Of a DNA stretch of 34,181 nt, positions 10,169 through 18,198 are shown in pieces; position 1 is the stretch's first letter, and each line of letters opens with the position of its first letter. The translations under genes and the position numbers were made by a program. The notes beneath the pieces are model-generated. The model was not told the DNA's origin, ran no database searches, and was given only the letters and a program-made list of their open reading frames with translations. Source of the DNA: Bacteroidia bacterium (GTDB lineage Bacteria; Bacteroidota; Bacteroidia; NS11-12g; UBA9320); NCBI GenBank assembly GCA_016779945.1, contig JADHMR010000008.1, positions 5,001 to 39,181 of the forward strand. The letters run 5' to 3'.

Positions 10169-11024
10169 TTCCAATAATATAAAATAGAATTAACAACTGT
10201 GTTATTCTATGTATTGGTTTGATATTCATTCTTATTAAAAAAATAAGACCTATTTTTAAAATTCCAATAATTGCCATTATTATAAGAAGTTCAGTTTTTG
10301 GCATATACAAATTGAAAAACATATCAATTATAATACTTGAAATTAGAATAATCTGAAAAAGTAATTTCGAAAAATGAACACCTCTAGTACTTGCTAGACT
10401 CTCATAACCATTTATCACATCACCCTTTAGCCATATGATATCTTTATATAACTCTCTTGCGAATAATATAAAGAATAGACTAGCACCATACATGATGAAA
10501 GACATCGTAATCATTTTATAATAAAGTGCTAAACTAAAAAATGCGAGAACTGTCAGAAAGCAGGCTGTTAGCTCTCTAACAAAGACTATTTTACTAAGTT
10601 TATGAGAATAAAACCATAGTAGAAATCCGTAAATCAGGAAAAAAATAAAGATTCTCCATGAGGCAATAAAAGCAATTAAGAGACCTATTATATTCAATAG
10701 AAAATAGAATTTAAGTTTAAATGCATCGCTTATTAAGTTCTGAAACCTAGTTCGATGAGGTCTATTTATTAAATCTTTTTCAAGATCATAAAAATTATTG
10801 ATGATATATCCCCCAGCTAGAATAAAAGCTGTTGCGGCAATAATCAAATGAACATTGATTTCATTTAGTGAATTCCATAGAGCATCTTTGGTATTGAATG
10901 CGAATAAAAAAGAGACATACTGAGCTAAAACAGTAACTAATATGTTCTTCCAACGAACTGTCGATAGAAGTGCTATGAATTTTAGGTTAAAAGAGTTTCG
11001 TTTTTGAAAATTAGTACCCACCAA
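10155..11024 (-). CDS. UbiA-family prenyltransferase (geranylgeranylglycerol-phosphate geranylgeranyltransferase-like)
   Basis: Multi-TM protein with NNFYDLEKDLINRPHR (first Asp-rich motif) and a divergent second motif RELYKDIIWLKGD. Non-ATG start (TTG/GTG). Confidence 0.85.
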   Translation of the reverse strand: MVGTNFQKRNSFNLKFIALLSTVRWKNILVTVLAQYVSFLFAFNTKDALWNSLNEINVHLIIAATAFILAGGYIINNFYDLEKDLINRPHRTRFQNLISDAFKLKFYFLLNIIGLLIAFIASWRIFIFFLIYGFLLWFYSHKLSKIVFVRELTACFLTVLAFFSLALYYKMITMSFIMYGASLFFILFARELYKDIIWLKGDVINGYESLASTRGVHFSKLLFQIILISSIIIDMFFNLYMPKTELLIIMAIIGILKIGLIFLIRMNIKPIHRITQLLILFYIIGIIWL

Positions 11025-11033
11025 TTTCCAAAT

Positions 11034-11963
11034 TTAGATTCGTTGAACTAATTCTAATTTGTAGTCTTTGAGTTGCACCTTAGCTTGCTCATAATCTCGA
11101 GTAAAACCGAGGATGTATCCTCCTCCTCCACTACCACAAAGCTTTAAATAATAATCGCCTGACTCTATACCTTTTTTCCATATAGACTGAAATTGGTCTG
11201 GAATCATTGGACTAAAATTTTGCAACAGAATTGCTGATAGTTTCTTTAAATTTTTAAAAAGTGGTACAAAATCCCCTTTGAGAAAAGTAGCGATACACTC
11301 ATCATTATACTTTTTCAATTCAGTTTTAACCATCTTACGGAACCCTTGCTCCTTCATCTTTTCCATGAAGAGTTGAACCATAGGTTGAGTTTCTCCTGGT
11401 TCATTTGTATTTAATAAAAATATAGCCCCTTGACTATCAACTTTCTGATATGGTAAGCCTACTGTATCTAGATCTTCCTTTGATTTTATAATTACAGGTA
11501 GGTTAAGGTAACATATTAACGGATCTAAACCTGAACTTTTACCATGGAAATGTGACTCCATCTGTCCAAAAATTTGCTTTAGCTCAGTAAGTTCAGTTTT
11601 GTTAATATTTTCTGCATCTATCTTATCGATAGCATACTCATTGTATATAGCGGCAACAAGTGCTCCGCTACTTCCAACTCCAAAACCTTGAGGTATTGTT
11701 GAGTCAAATGCTAAACCATTTTTGAGATCTCTTTTGAATCTAACTAAATCTAATTTTGCAACAGCTTTACCCGATACATCCAAGTATGACAAATAGGTGA
11801 AGTAAGTCCTCAGATGTTCGTTTGATTCAGAATACTTATCCTCTGGTAGATGAAATTTCCCTTTATAAAAATTATAAGGTATAGATAGTCCCATAGCATC
11901 CTGAATAATACCATACTCCCCAAAGAGAAGAATTTTACTATAGAATAGGGAATCTTTTATCAT
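11034..11963 (-). CDS. mvk: GHMP kinase, mevalonate kinase-like
   Basis: YSKILLFGEYGIIQDAMGLSIP, PQGFGVGSSGALVAAIYNEYA, LCGSGGGGYILGF; located in the mevalonate cluster. Confidence 0.8.
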   Translation of the reverse strand: MIKDSLFYSKILLFGEYGIIQDAMGLSIPYNFYKGKFHLPEDKYSESNEHLRTYFTYLSYLDVSGKAVAKLDLVRFKRDLKNGLAFDSTIPQGFGVGSSGALVAAIYNEYAIDKIDAENINKTELTELKQIFGQMESHFHGKSSGLDPLICYLNLPVIIKSKEDLDTVGLPYQKVDSQGAIFLLNTNEPGETQPMVQLFMEKMKEQGFRKMVKTELKKYNDECIATFLKGDFVPLFKNLKKLSAILLQNFSPMIPDQFQSIWKKGIESGDYYLKLCGSGGGGYILGFTRDYEQAKVQLKDYKLELVQRI

Positions 11964-11979
11964 CGTTAGTTAATTAACA

Positions 11980-12007
11980 CAAATGTATTAAAACTTGTTT
12001 TCATCAA
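11980..12007 (-). promoter_or_regulatory. Candidate promoter for the mevalonate kinase gene (TTG-N17-TACATTTG)
   Basis: Minus strand reads TTG ATGAAAACAAGTTTTAA TACATTTG; matches the Bacteroidota -33/-7 consensus with 17-bp spacing. Confidence 0.55.
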
Positions 12008-12023
12008 TCCTATTATTAGTTTA

Positions 12024-13052
12024 TTATGTTGTTTTTTCTGGACCAGAACCAACAAAGTCGTGAATAAAAGCTCCATTTTCACAATATTGCTTGAGTTCGT
12101 CTTCGATAAATTGATGAGCCATTTCTTTATCTTCTGATGGGTATAAAAAATGAACGTTAGCCCCTGCATCCAGGGTAAAACACCACTTTACATTTGATTT
12201 TTTTCGTTTTTGCCATATTGCATTGATAATGTTTAGTGTATCTGGTTTCATTAAAATAAAATAGGGCTTACTACTCATCATCAAACTATGTAGAGTGAGT
12301 GCCTCACTTTCTACAATATCGATAAATCGATCAATGTCTGCAGATTCTAAAGCACTTTTTATTGCTGACATATTCTGATTTGCTTGACGAAATCTGGCAA
12401 TTGCAAATGGGTGATTGTCAACTAAATCATGACCAACTGTACTGCTTACTATCTTTTGGCCTTTGTGCACTAAAAGTATGGTATCACAATAGTTTTTGAA
12501 TATTGGAGAAACATTATCATATGAAATGGCAAAGTCATCTGAACTCCCCTCAAAATCTGGATGCTCTCCCCAAACACCTAATGGACCAAATACAGATCTA
12601 GAAGCACTTCCAGAACCTAATCTAGATAGTATAGATGCTGTTTGAAAGAATTTTTCTGAATCGAGAAGCCCTTTTTTAGAAGCAATGTCACAAATACATA
12701 AAGCTAAAGCACTCATACCACTTGCACTACTTGCGATACCACTACTATGAGGAAAACTATTGGATGTATTAATCTCATATGAACCATTCATTACGAATGG
12801 GAAAATAGATTTAATTCGTTCAAGAAATTGCTCGATTTTTGGAATAAAACTGGGTGTATCAACTTGTTCGAGTGATACGCTAACATCAAATTTTGTCCCC
12901 TCTATGAATTTCAAGAAAGTAGTCGTTTTGCAGTTACTAAGCGTAAAACTGATCGATGGGTTTGCAGGCAGCTGAACTCCGCCTTTCTTTTTTCCCCAAT
13001 ATTTTATCAATGCTATGTTACTGGGACTTGCCCAAGATGTTTTGTATTCCAT
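12024..13052 (-). CDS. mvaD: Diphosphomevalonate decarboxylase
   Basis: ASPSNIALIKYWGKK, PHSSGIASSASGMSALAL, GSGSASRSVFG, TLDAGANVHFLYP. Confidence 0.95.
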   Translation of the reverse strand: MEYKTSWASPSNIALIKYWGKKKGGVQLPANPSISFTLSNCKTTTFLKFIEGTKFDVSVSLEQVDTPSFIPKIEQFLERIKSIFPFVMNGSYEINTSNSFPHSSGIASSASGMSALALCICDIASKKGLLDSEKFFQTASILSRLGSGSASRSVFGPLGVWGEHPDFEGSSDDFAISYDNVSPIFKNYCDTILLVHKGQKIVSSTVGHDLVDNHPFAIARFRQANQNMSAIKSALESADIDRFIDIVESEALTLHSLMMSSKPYFILMKPDTLNIINAIWQKRKKSNVKWCFTLDAGANVHFLYPSEDKEMAHQFIEDELKQYCENGAFIHDFVGSGPEKTT

Positions 13053-13065
13053 TTAAACAGGATAG

Positions 13066-13094
13066 CAAAGTTAAACGCAGATTGGTCATTTCAA
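13066..13094 (-). promoter_or_regulatory. Candidate promoter for mvaD (TTG-N18-TAACTTTG)
   Basis: Minus strand reads TTG AAATGACCAATCTGCGTT TAACTTTG, 13 nt before the ATG. Confidence 0.55.
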
Positions 13095-13111
13095 AATTGG
13101 ATAAAACCGTC

Positions 13112-14038
13112 TTATTTGATTAAATCCTGATAACTAATTACAGTTGAGAAACCTTTACTCTTAAAATATTTAGGTGTCTGAGCATCACCACAAGCCAATA
13201 TAAAATCACCACCCCATGCTCCCAATGATTTGATGGCAAATGGATAATCGCTGAAAAGAACTTGTTTTATAGTTTCTTTTTCAATTAAATCTGCGATTAT
13301 TTGTTCGTGCTCAGTAAGAAGTTTTTGAAACTCATTAAAATCAGAACATGTAATAATTTTTTCTGTTATCGATGAAATAGCACCCAAAATTTTACTTGAT
13401 ACATTTTTTGTTTTATAGGTACTGATCCCTTCTCTACTATTTTGTTTTTTGTTGAGATGAACAAAAAATAAGCGTTCCTTGAAAGGTGGATTATAAACAT
13501 ATCCTTCCCACAATAGTGGACTTCTATAGAGAATATCACCCCCCATCATTCCGACAGCTATATCAAAACCACTCCCCCCAAAACTCGCTTTGGAGAGTTC
13601 AAAAGCATCTACTTCTGCCCACTTGGCAATGTTACAAATCAATGTGCTACTACTGCCCAAACCCCAAGATCTGTCAAATTCTAACCTCGTTTCGACTTGA
13701 TAGCTTTTACCTGCCAAAAAATCCACATTCAGTGAAATTGCCTTATTTAAAATGCGTACTAACATTTCGGCAACCTCATTTTTATTTTGAGCGTTTGGAT
13801 CACAAATCACTGAATTGTTATTAGATTTTGTTTTTTTCTGTATTAAAAACTTTTGCTCAAACCAAACATTACCGTCATCTCCTAAACTTTTCCAAAAGAG
13901 CGTTCTTGGCTCCTCTGCAAATTCTTTTATCAGCATATGTTGCCCTTTTTTTGTTGGGATTGCTAGTGATAAAGCTTGATCGAGTACAACGTACTCGCCT
14001 GTTATAAGTAATTTACCATGTGAGAAAAATTTAGTCAA
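13112..14038 (-). CDS. GYDIA-family GHMP kinase (putative phosphomevalonate kinase by context)
   Basis: SHGKLLITGEYVVLDQALSLAIPTKKGQ, SWGLGSSSTLICNIAKW, FGGSGFDIAVG (GYDIA motif with F for Y), LGAWGGDFILACG; located between HMGR and mvaD. Confidence 0.82.
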   Translation of the reverse strand: MTKFFSHGKLLITGEYVVLDQALSLAIPTKKGQHMLIKEFAEEPRTLFWKSLGDDGNVWFEQKFLIQKKTKSNNNSVICDPNAQNKNEVAEMLVRILNKAISLNVDFLAGKSYQVETRLEFDRSWGLGSSSTLICNIAKWAEVDAFELSKASFGGSGFDIAVGMMGGDILYRSPLLWEGYVYNPPFKERLFFVHLNKKQNSREGISTYKTKNVSSKILGAISSITEKIITCSDFNEFQKLLTEHEQIIADLIEKETIKQVLFSDYPFAIKSLGAWGGDFILACGDAQTPKYFKSKGFSTVISYQDLIK

Positions 14039-14039
14039 T

Positions 14040-15371
14040 TTAGTTACGTTTTTGATTCAAAACTTCACCACCTCTAACTCGTCTAAAAACATCAACCACT
14101 TCAGCATGATGCGGAGTATTATTTATAAAATAATTGACGATATTCTTCTTTTCCGCTTCAGTTGCTTCAAGCTGATTCAAAATATTCAGTAGGTGCATTT
14201 TCATATGACCTTGTTGTATGCCAGTAGTTGTCAAACTTCGTAGAGCAGAAAAATTTTGAGCCAAACCAACAGTTGCGGTTATCATCATTAACTCCTCTGC
14301 ACTTGGATTGCCCATTAGTTGGTGAGAAAACTTAACCATTGGGTGTAGGCCAGTAATACCCCCAACTGTTCCGAGAGCTAAAGGTACTTCAATACTAAAA
14401 TTAAACACCCCGTCTTCAATATGGGCGTGAGTCAAACTGGAGTACTTCCCATTTCTTGAGGCATATGCGTGAGCAGAAGCCTCAACAGCTCTGAAATCAT
14501 TGCCAGTTGCTAAAATTACAGAATCAATCCCATTCATAATTCCTTTATTATGAGTGACCGCTCGATAGGGTTGTGTTTCGGCAATCTGAACAGCAAGTGC
14601 AAACCGCTCCGCAAATTTCTGTGCCAAAATATCTGTACCCTCTACCATTTCCTCAATAGGACAGTTTACCTCCACTCTAACAATACATTCCGGAGTATAA
14701 TTACTCAAAATGCACATTATTATCTCAACTTCATTGGGTGATAATAAAGATGAGTTAACCTCAGACTTAAGTAAATCAGCCAGTTTTTCTAAGCAGGAAT
14801 TTATAAAATTTGCACCCATACTATCGCACGTCTCAAATTTTACTTCCAACTGGTAATAGTTAGGTATGTCTTGTGTTTTATCTTTTAAATCTATAGCCAA
14901 TATACCACCACCTCGCTTCTGCATATTAGCTGTAATGGATTGAGTTTCTGAATAAAACTTTTGATTGATAGATGTAATAAAGTTTTTCAGTAAGTCAAAT
15001 TGACCTCCATCCCATGTAAAATGTACATGACCAATTTTGACAGTACTCTTAACAGTGGCCTTAAACCCCCCTTTATCAAACCAAAAATTTGCTGATTTTG
15101 CAGCTGCTGCAACCACTGAACTCTCCTCAATAACCATAGGTACCGTGTAGTTCTTGCCATTAATCAAAAAATTCGGAGCTATCCCAAATGGTACGTAGAA
15201 ATTTGTTAGCGTATTTTCTATAAACTCATCATGGATTTGTTGTAATTTCTCATCACTATGCCAATAACTCACAAGCGTCTCTCGAGCTTTTTCACTCCCT
15301 CCAAAATGATTATCAATTAACCATTCAATCTTGGCTGACTTACTTAGTTTAGAAAATCCGGATACTTTCAC
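14040..15371 (-). CDS. mvaA: Hydroxymethylglutaryl-CoA reductase, class II (degradative-type annotation)
   Basis: VPMVIEESSVVAAAAKSANFW, NMQKRGGGILAI, DSMGANFINSC, GTVGGITGLHPMVKFSHQLMG. Confidence 0.95.
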   Translation of the reverse strand: MKVSGFSKLSKSAKIEWLIDNHFGGSEKARETLVSYWHSDEKLQQIHDEFIENTLTNFYVPFGIAPNFLINGKNYTVPMVIEESSVVAAAAKSANFWFDKGGFKATVKSTVKIGHVHFTWDGGQFDLLKNFITSINQKFYSETQSITANMQKRGGGILAIDLKDKTQDIPNYYQLEVKFETCDSMGANFINSCLEKLADLLKSEVNSSLLSPNEVEIIMCILSNYTPECIVRVEVNCPIEEMVEGTDILAQKFAERFALAVQIAETQPYRAVTHNKGIMNGIDSVILATGNDFRAVEASAHAYASRNGKYSSLTHAHIEDGVFNFSIEVPLALGTVGGITGLHPMVKFSHQLMGNPSAEELMMITATVGLAQNFSALRSLTTTGIQQGHMKMHLLNILNQLEATEAEKKNIVNYFINNTPHHAEVVDVFRRVRGGEVLNQKRN

Positions 15372-15373
15372 TT

Positions 15374-16375
15374 CTACGATTTTAATCTCAAATAAGTCTT
15401 TGCTAATTTTAACCCCTCTATCTGAAGGTGGGCATATTCTTCCAAAGTTTCATAATCATCTCTTGCATATTTTAGAAACGCTGATGCTTGACCATAAATG
15501 GCATTTGCGTGTGATTTTTCTGTTAAATAATAGCCTTCCATAAAATCTCGAACTCCTCCGCTAATGATAATATCAGCTTCAGTGTGTTGACCCTCCAGTT
15601 CCTCCAAAAGGCAATTGTGAAAACCAACCATTTCCTCAGCTGAATGTCCCCAATTAGCTACTTTCGAGAAAGCTTCTTGCCTAATTTCATGAGCCCTATG
15701 CATTTCTAACTTACTAAAATTAGTACCTCCGTGAGCTCCAAAGTCAATTGCTGAAACTGGAAGCTTCATTAACTCTTTTAGGCTCGCAGGTCCAAATCCT
15801 TGCCCAACTTCTTTGACAATTATCTTTACGCCTAAATCAGTTGCTTGCTTGATCGTTGATAATGGTGATTTTTTAAAAATATCTCCCTCAGGTTGAAGCC
15901 ACTCTTGAAGAGGATTTACATGAATAATCAGACCATCTGTCTCTGTTTTATTAATTAAATCAGTTATCGAATAACTCTTATCAGCATCAAATATTTCCTC
16001 TAATTGAGCTATCCCAAGATTGGCATACAATGGGGCATCATTGGCATATTTCCTCAATTGAAAGTCTTTCAGATATTCATCACTCTCAAGAATGATTCTA
16101 CACGACCCAAGCCCCATACCTAGACCATATTGGCCACATACTTTTGCTAAATTTTTATTGATTGTAGCTGCTTCTTTGGTGCCACCAGTCATACTGCTTA
16201 TCCATATCGGAGCAAGCATTTTTTTACCCACAAAAGATATTTCTGGAAGATTTCCCTCTGGATGTCCAGCGAATAGTGGTTCATAGTAAAAACGTGAATC
16301 TTGATTTGCTATAGCAGATTTAAAAGCCAACTCAATGTGGTCTTTTTTTCTATCGGATGTTTCTTGATGTCCCAA
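15374..16375 (-). CDS. fni: Type 2 isopentenyl-diphosphate delta-isomerase (FMN-dependent)
   Basis: RKKDHIELAF N-terminus, PIWISSMTGGTKEA, GLGMGLGSCR, HVNPLQEWLQPEGD, IIVKEVGQGFGP, DFGAHGGTNFSKLE. Confidence 0.95.
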   Translation of the reverse strand: MGHQETSDRKKDHIELAFKSAIANQDSRFYYEPLFAGHPEGNLPEISFVGKKMLAPIWISSMTGGTKEAATINKNLAKVCGQYGLGMGLGSCRIILESDEYLKDFQLRKYANDAPLYANLGIAQLEEIFDADKSYSITDLINKTETDGLIIHVNPLQEWLQPEGDIFKKSPLSTIKQATDLGVKIIVKEVGQGFGPASLKELMKLPVSAIDFGAHGGTNFSKLEMHRAHEIRQEAFSKVANWGHSAEEMVGFHNCLLEELEGQHTEADIIISGGVRDFMEGYYLTEKSHANAIYGQASAFLKYARDDYETLEEYAHLQIEGLKLAKTYLRLKS

Positions 16376-16443
16376 TGCTACGAAGATAAGTGTTTGATTT
16401 TAAGATTATAACAACTCATACAATATGATGGTTTAAAATTAAT

Positions 16444-17259
16444 TTAGAAACTAAATTTTATTCGTGAACCTGAATGACTTCTTACATTCATCACTCCATC
16501 TTCAAAAATTAAATACTGTCCTTTTATTCCAACCAATTTTTGTTCAATAATTTTTTCCCGTTCCAATTTTAAACTTTTCACCTTTTCTGGATATTGAATT
16601 ACTGGATAATTTATGTACTGTACTTCGTGTGTATTTGATAAAAAAGAGTGATATTCTTTGGGAACTAGTTCAGCCATTTCGTCTCGTATTTCAATAATAT
16701 TTTTGTTAGTATCGGCCTCCCCTTTCAACATTCGCTGCCAAGCAGTTTTGTCGCTAATGTGATCTTTGAGGCTAACTTCTATCAGTCCTGCTAACTGCCG
16801 GTATGGTACTTCAGCCAAGATTATTGCTTGAGTTGCACCTTGATCAATCCAACGATAGGGCGTATTTGTGGTACGTGTAACACCTACCTTATAGTTACTA
16901 GTTAGAGCAATATACACATAATGTGGTTTCAAATGATGTTTCACCTCCCATTCGTAATCCCTTAAAGCTATCCCATTATGAATCTCACTCAACTCAGGTT
17001 TCATTATACTTGGACTTGCGATCGGACTTTCCATGAATTCTTTGTATGTAAGCCCCTCTCCGAAAGCCTTATTCATCTTTTCTCCAGATAAAATAGAGTT
17101 CAAATATCCCTCATACTCAATGCAAATCGTTTTCCCAATCAAATCATTCATATCTATCAGATCTATTGGACTTAATTTGTCAAATAATGGTAATTTATAA
17201 TGCGGTTGGCGATCGATCAACTCTTTATCCATCATCCGTAAATTCCCTACTATTTGCAT
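16444..17259 (-). CDS. DUF2797 domain-containing protein lacking the usual Cys residues
   Basis: IMKPELSEIHNGIALRDYEWEVKHHLKPHYVYIALTSNYKVGVTR.....RWIDQGATQAI and AGLIEVSLKDHISDKTAWQRMLKGE match DUF2797. Confidence 0.85.
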   Translation of the reverse strand: MQIVGNLRMMDKELIDRQPHYKLPLFDKLSPIDLIDMNDLIGKTICIEYEGYLNSILSGEKMNKAFGEGLTYKEFMESPIASPSIMKPELSEIHNGIALRDYEWEVKHHLKPHYVYIALTSNYKVGVTRTTNTPYRWIDQGATQAIILAEVPYRQLAGLIEVSLKDHISDKTAWQRMLKGEADTNKNIIEIRDEMAELVPKEYHSFLSNTHEVQYINYPVIQYPEKVKSLKLEREKIIEQKLVGIKGQYLIFEDGVMNVRSHSGSRIKFSF

Positions 17260-17330
17260 AGAACAAATTTCTACCTAAAATATTAACTACCAAATTAATA
17301 TAAAGATATACACCTCTGTAAGTTGTCAAA

Positions 17331-17362
17331 TATCATACGCAATTATGATATCAATCATAATT
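17331..17362. promoter_or_regulatory. Perfect 9-bp inverted repeat AATTATGAT-ATCA-ATCATAATT with an additional overlapping TATCAT half-site
   Basis: 17341-17349 and 17354-17362 are exact reverse complements; a further TATCAT at 17331-17336 pairs with ATGATA at 17345-17350. Located in the divergent DUF2797/rhodanese intergenic region. Confidence 0.4.
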
Positions 17363-17407
17363 TAAACTCTCTTTTTGAGCTCACTTTGTGGTCTACAATT
17401 AAAGATC

Positions 17408-17692
17408 ATGAGCGTTATAGATATTATTCAAAAATCAAAATCAGTAATTATTGATGTAAGGACTCCAGAAGAATTTGAAAGAGGCCACGTAAAATCCTCC
17501 ATAAATATCCCATTGAAAGAAATTTTCAAACGGGTTGAAGAAATTAAATCACTGAATGCCCCCATTGTGTTATGTTGTTTGGTGGGTGGCAGAAGTGAAC
17601 AAGCAAAATCATTCCTTAATGGAAGGGGTATTGAATGTTATAATGGCGGGGGCTGGATGGATGTAGATTTACTTGTAAGCCAATGTGCCTAG
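17408..17692 (+). CDS. Rhodanese-like domain protein
   Basis: VIIDVRTPEEFERGHVKSSINIPL and LCCLVGGRSEQAKSFL...CYNGGGW. ATG at 17408 preferred over 17375. Confidence 0.9.
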   Translation: MSVIDIIQKSKSVIIDVRTPEEFERGHVKSSINIPLKEIFKRVEEIKSLNAPIVLCCLVGGRSEQAKSFLNGRGIECYNGGGWMDVDLLVSQCA

Positions 17693-17699
17693 CTTAGAT

Positions 17700-18197
17700 T
17701 CATCGATCTAAACCCTTAAAAATTCCTTTCAAAAATGTTGCAATACTTGTAATTGTTATGCCTACAATTAACATAGTCTCTGCACCTGCTAAATGAAATA
17801 ATTTAAACAATACAGATAGACCCAATATCGTAACCGAAATATAATTTATTGGTTTTAATAATCGAACATCTTTCTGGACCAAGTAATTCTTTACTAAAAG
17901 GTGAAAAGACACATATAAATACATCACAAAAAATATAATCAAAGGCATGTATTCATAACCACCACCAATATCAAAAACATTAAATAAAACGGCAAGTACC
18001 AACACTACTAAAGGATAAATGATTCGATCATCTTTTGGATTTACAAACGATGAATATGCTATATAAGATGCAATGTGTAGCCAAAAAATACCCTTAGAAA
18101 AATCTGAAGTCAACGGCCAGTTTAGAAGCTTAAATAAATACGCCATTAGCATTAAACTTAATGAAGTATAAATTAAAGTATTTAAGGTTTTTTTCAT
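17700..18197 (-). CDS. Small multi-TM membrane protein with GldL-like FKLLxWP motifs
   Basis: 165 aa hydrophobic protein; YLFKLLNWPL near the N-terminus and VLFKLFHLAGAETMLIVG near the C-terminus. Confidence 0.65.
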   Translation of the reverse strand: MKKTLNTLIYTSLSLMLMAYLFKLLNWPLTSDFSKGIFWLHIASYIAYSSFVNPKDDRIIYPLVVLVLAVLFNVFDIGGGYEYMPLIIFFVMYLYVSFHLLVKNYLVQKDVRLLKPINYISVTILGLSVLFKLFHLAGAETMLIVGITITSIATFLKGIFKGLDR

Positions 18198-18198
18198 T

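Noticed and set aside
11966-12169. 67-aa minus-strand ORF overlapping the end of mvaD
   Set aside because: Out-of-frame overlap with conserved mvaD; no recognisable domain. The region instead contains the mevalonate kinase promoter.
13486-13824. 112-aa ORF antisense to the GYDIA kinase gene
   Set aside because: Cys/His/Pro-rich translation looks tempting but is a complement artefact of a conserved GHMP kinase gene.
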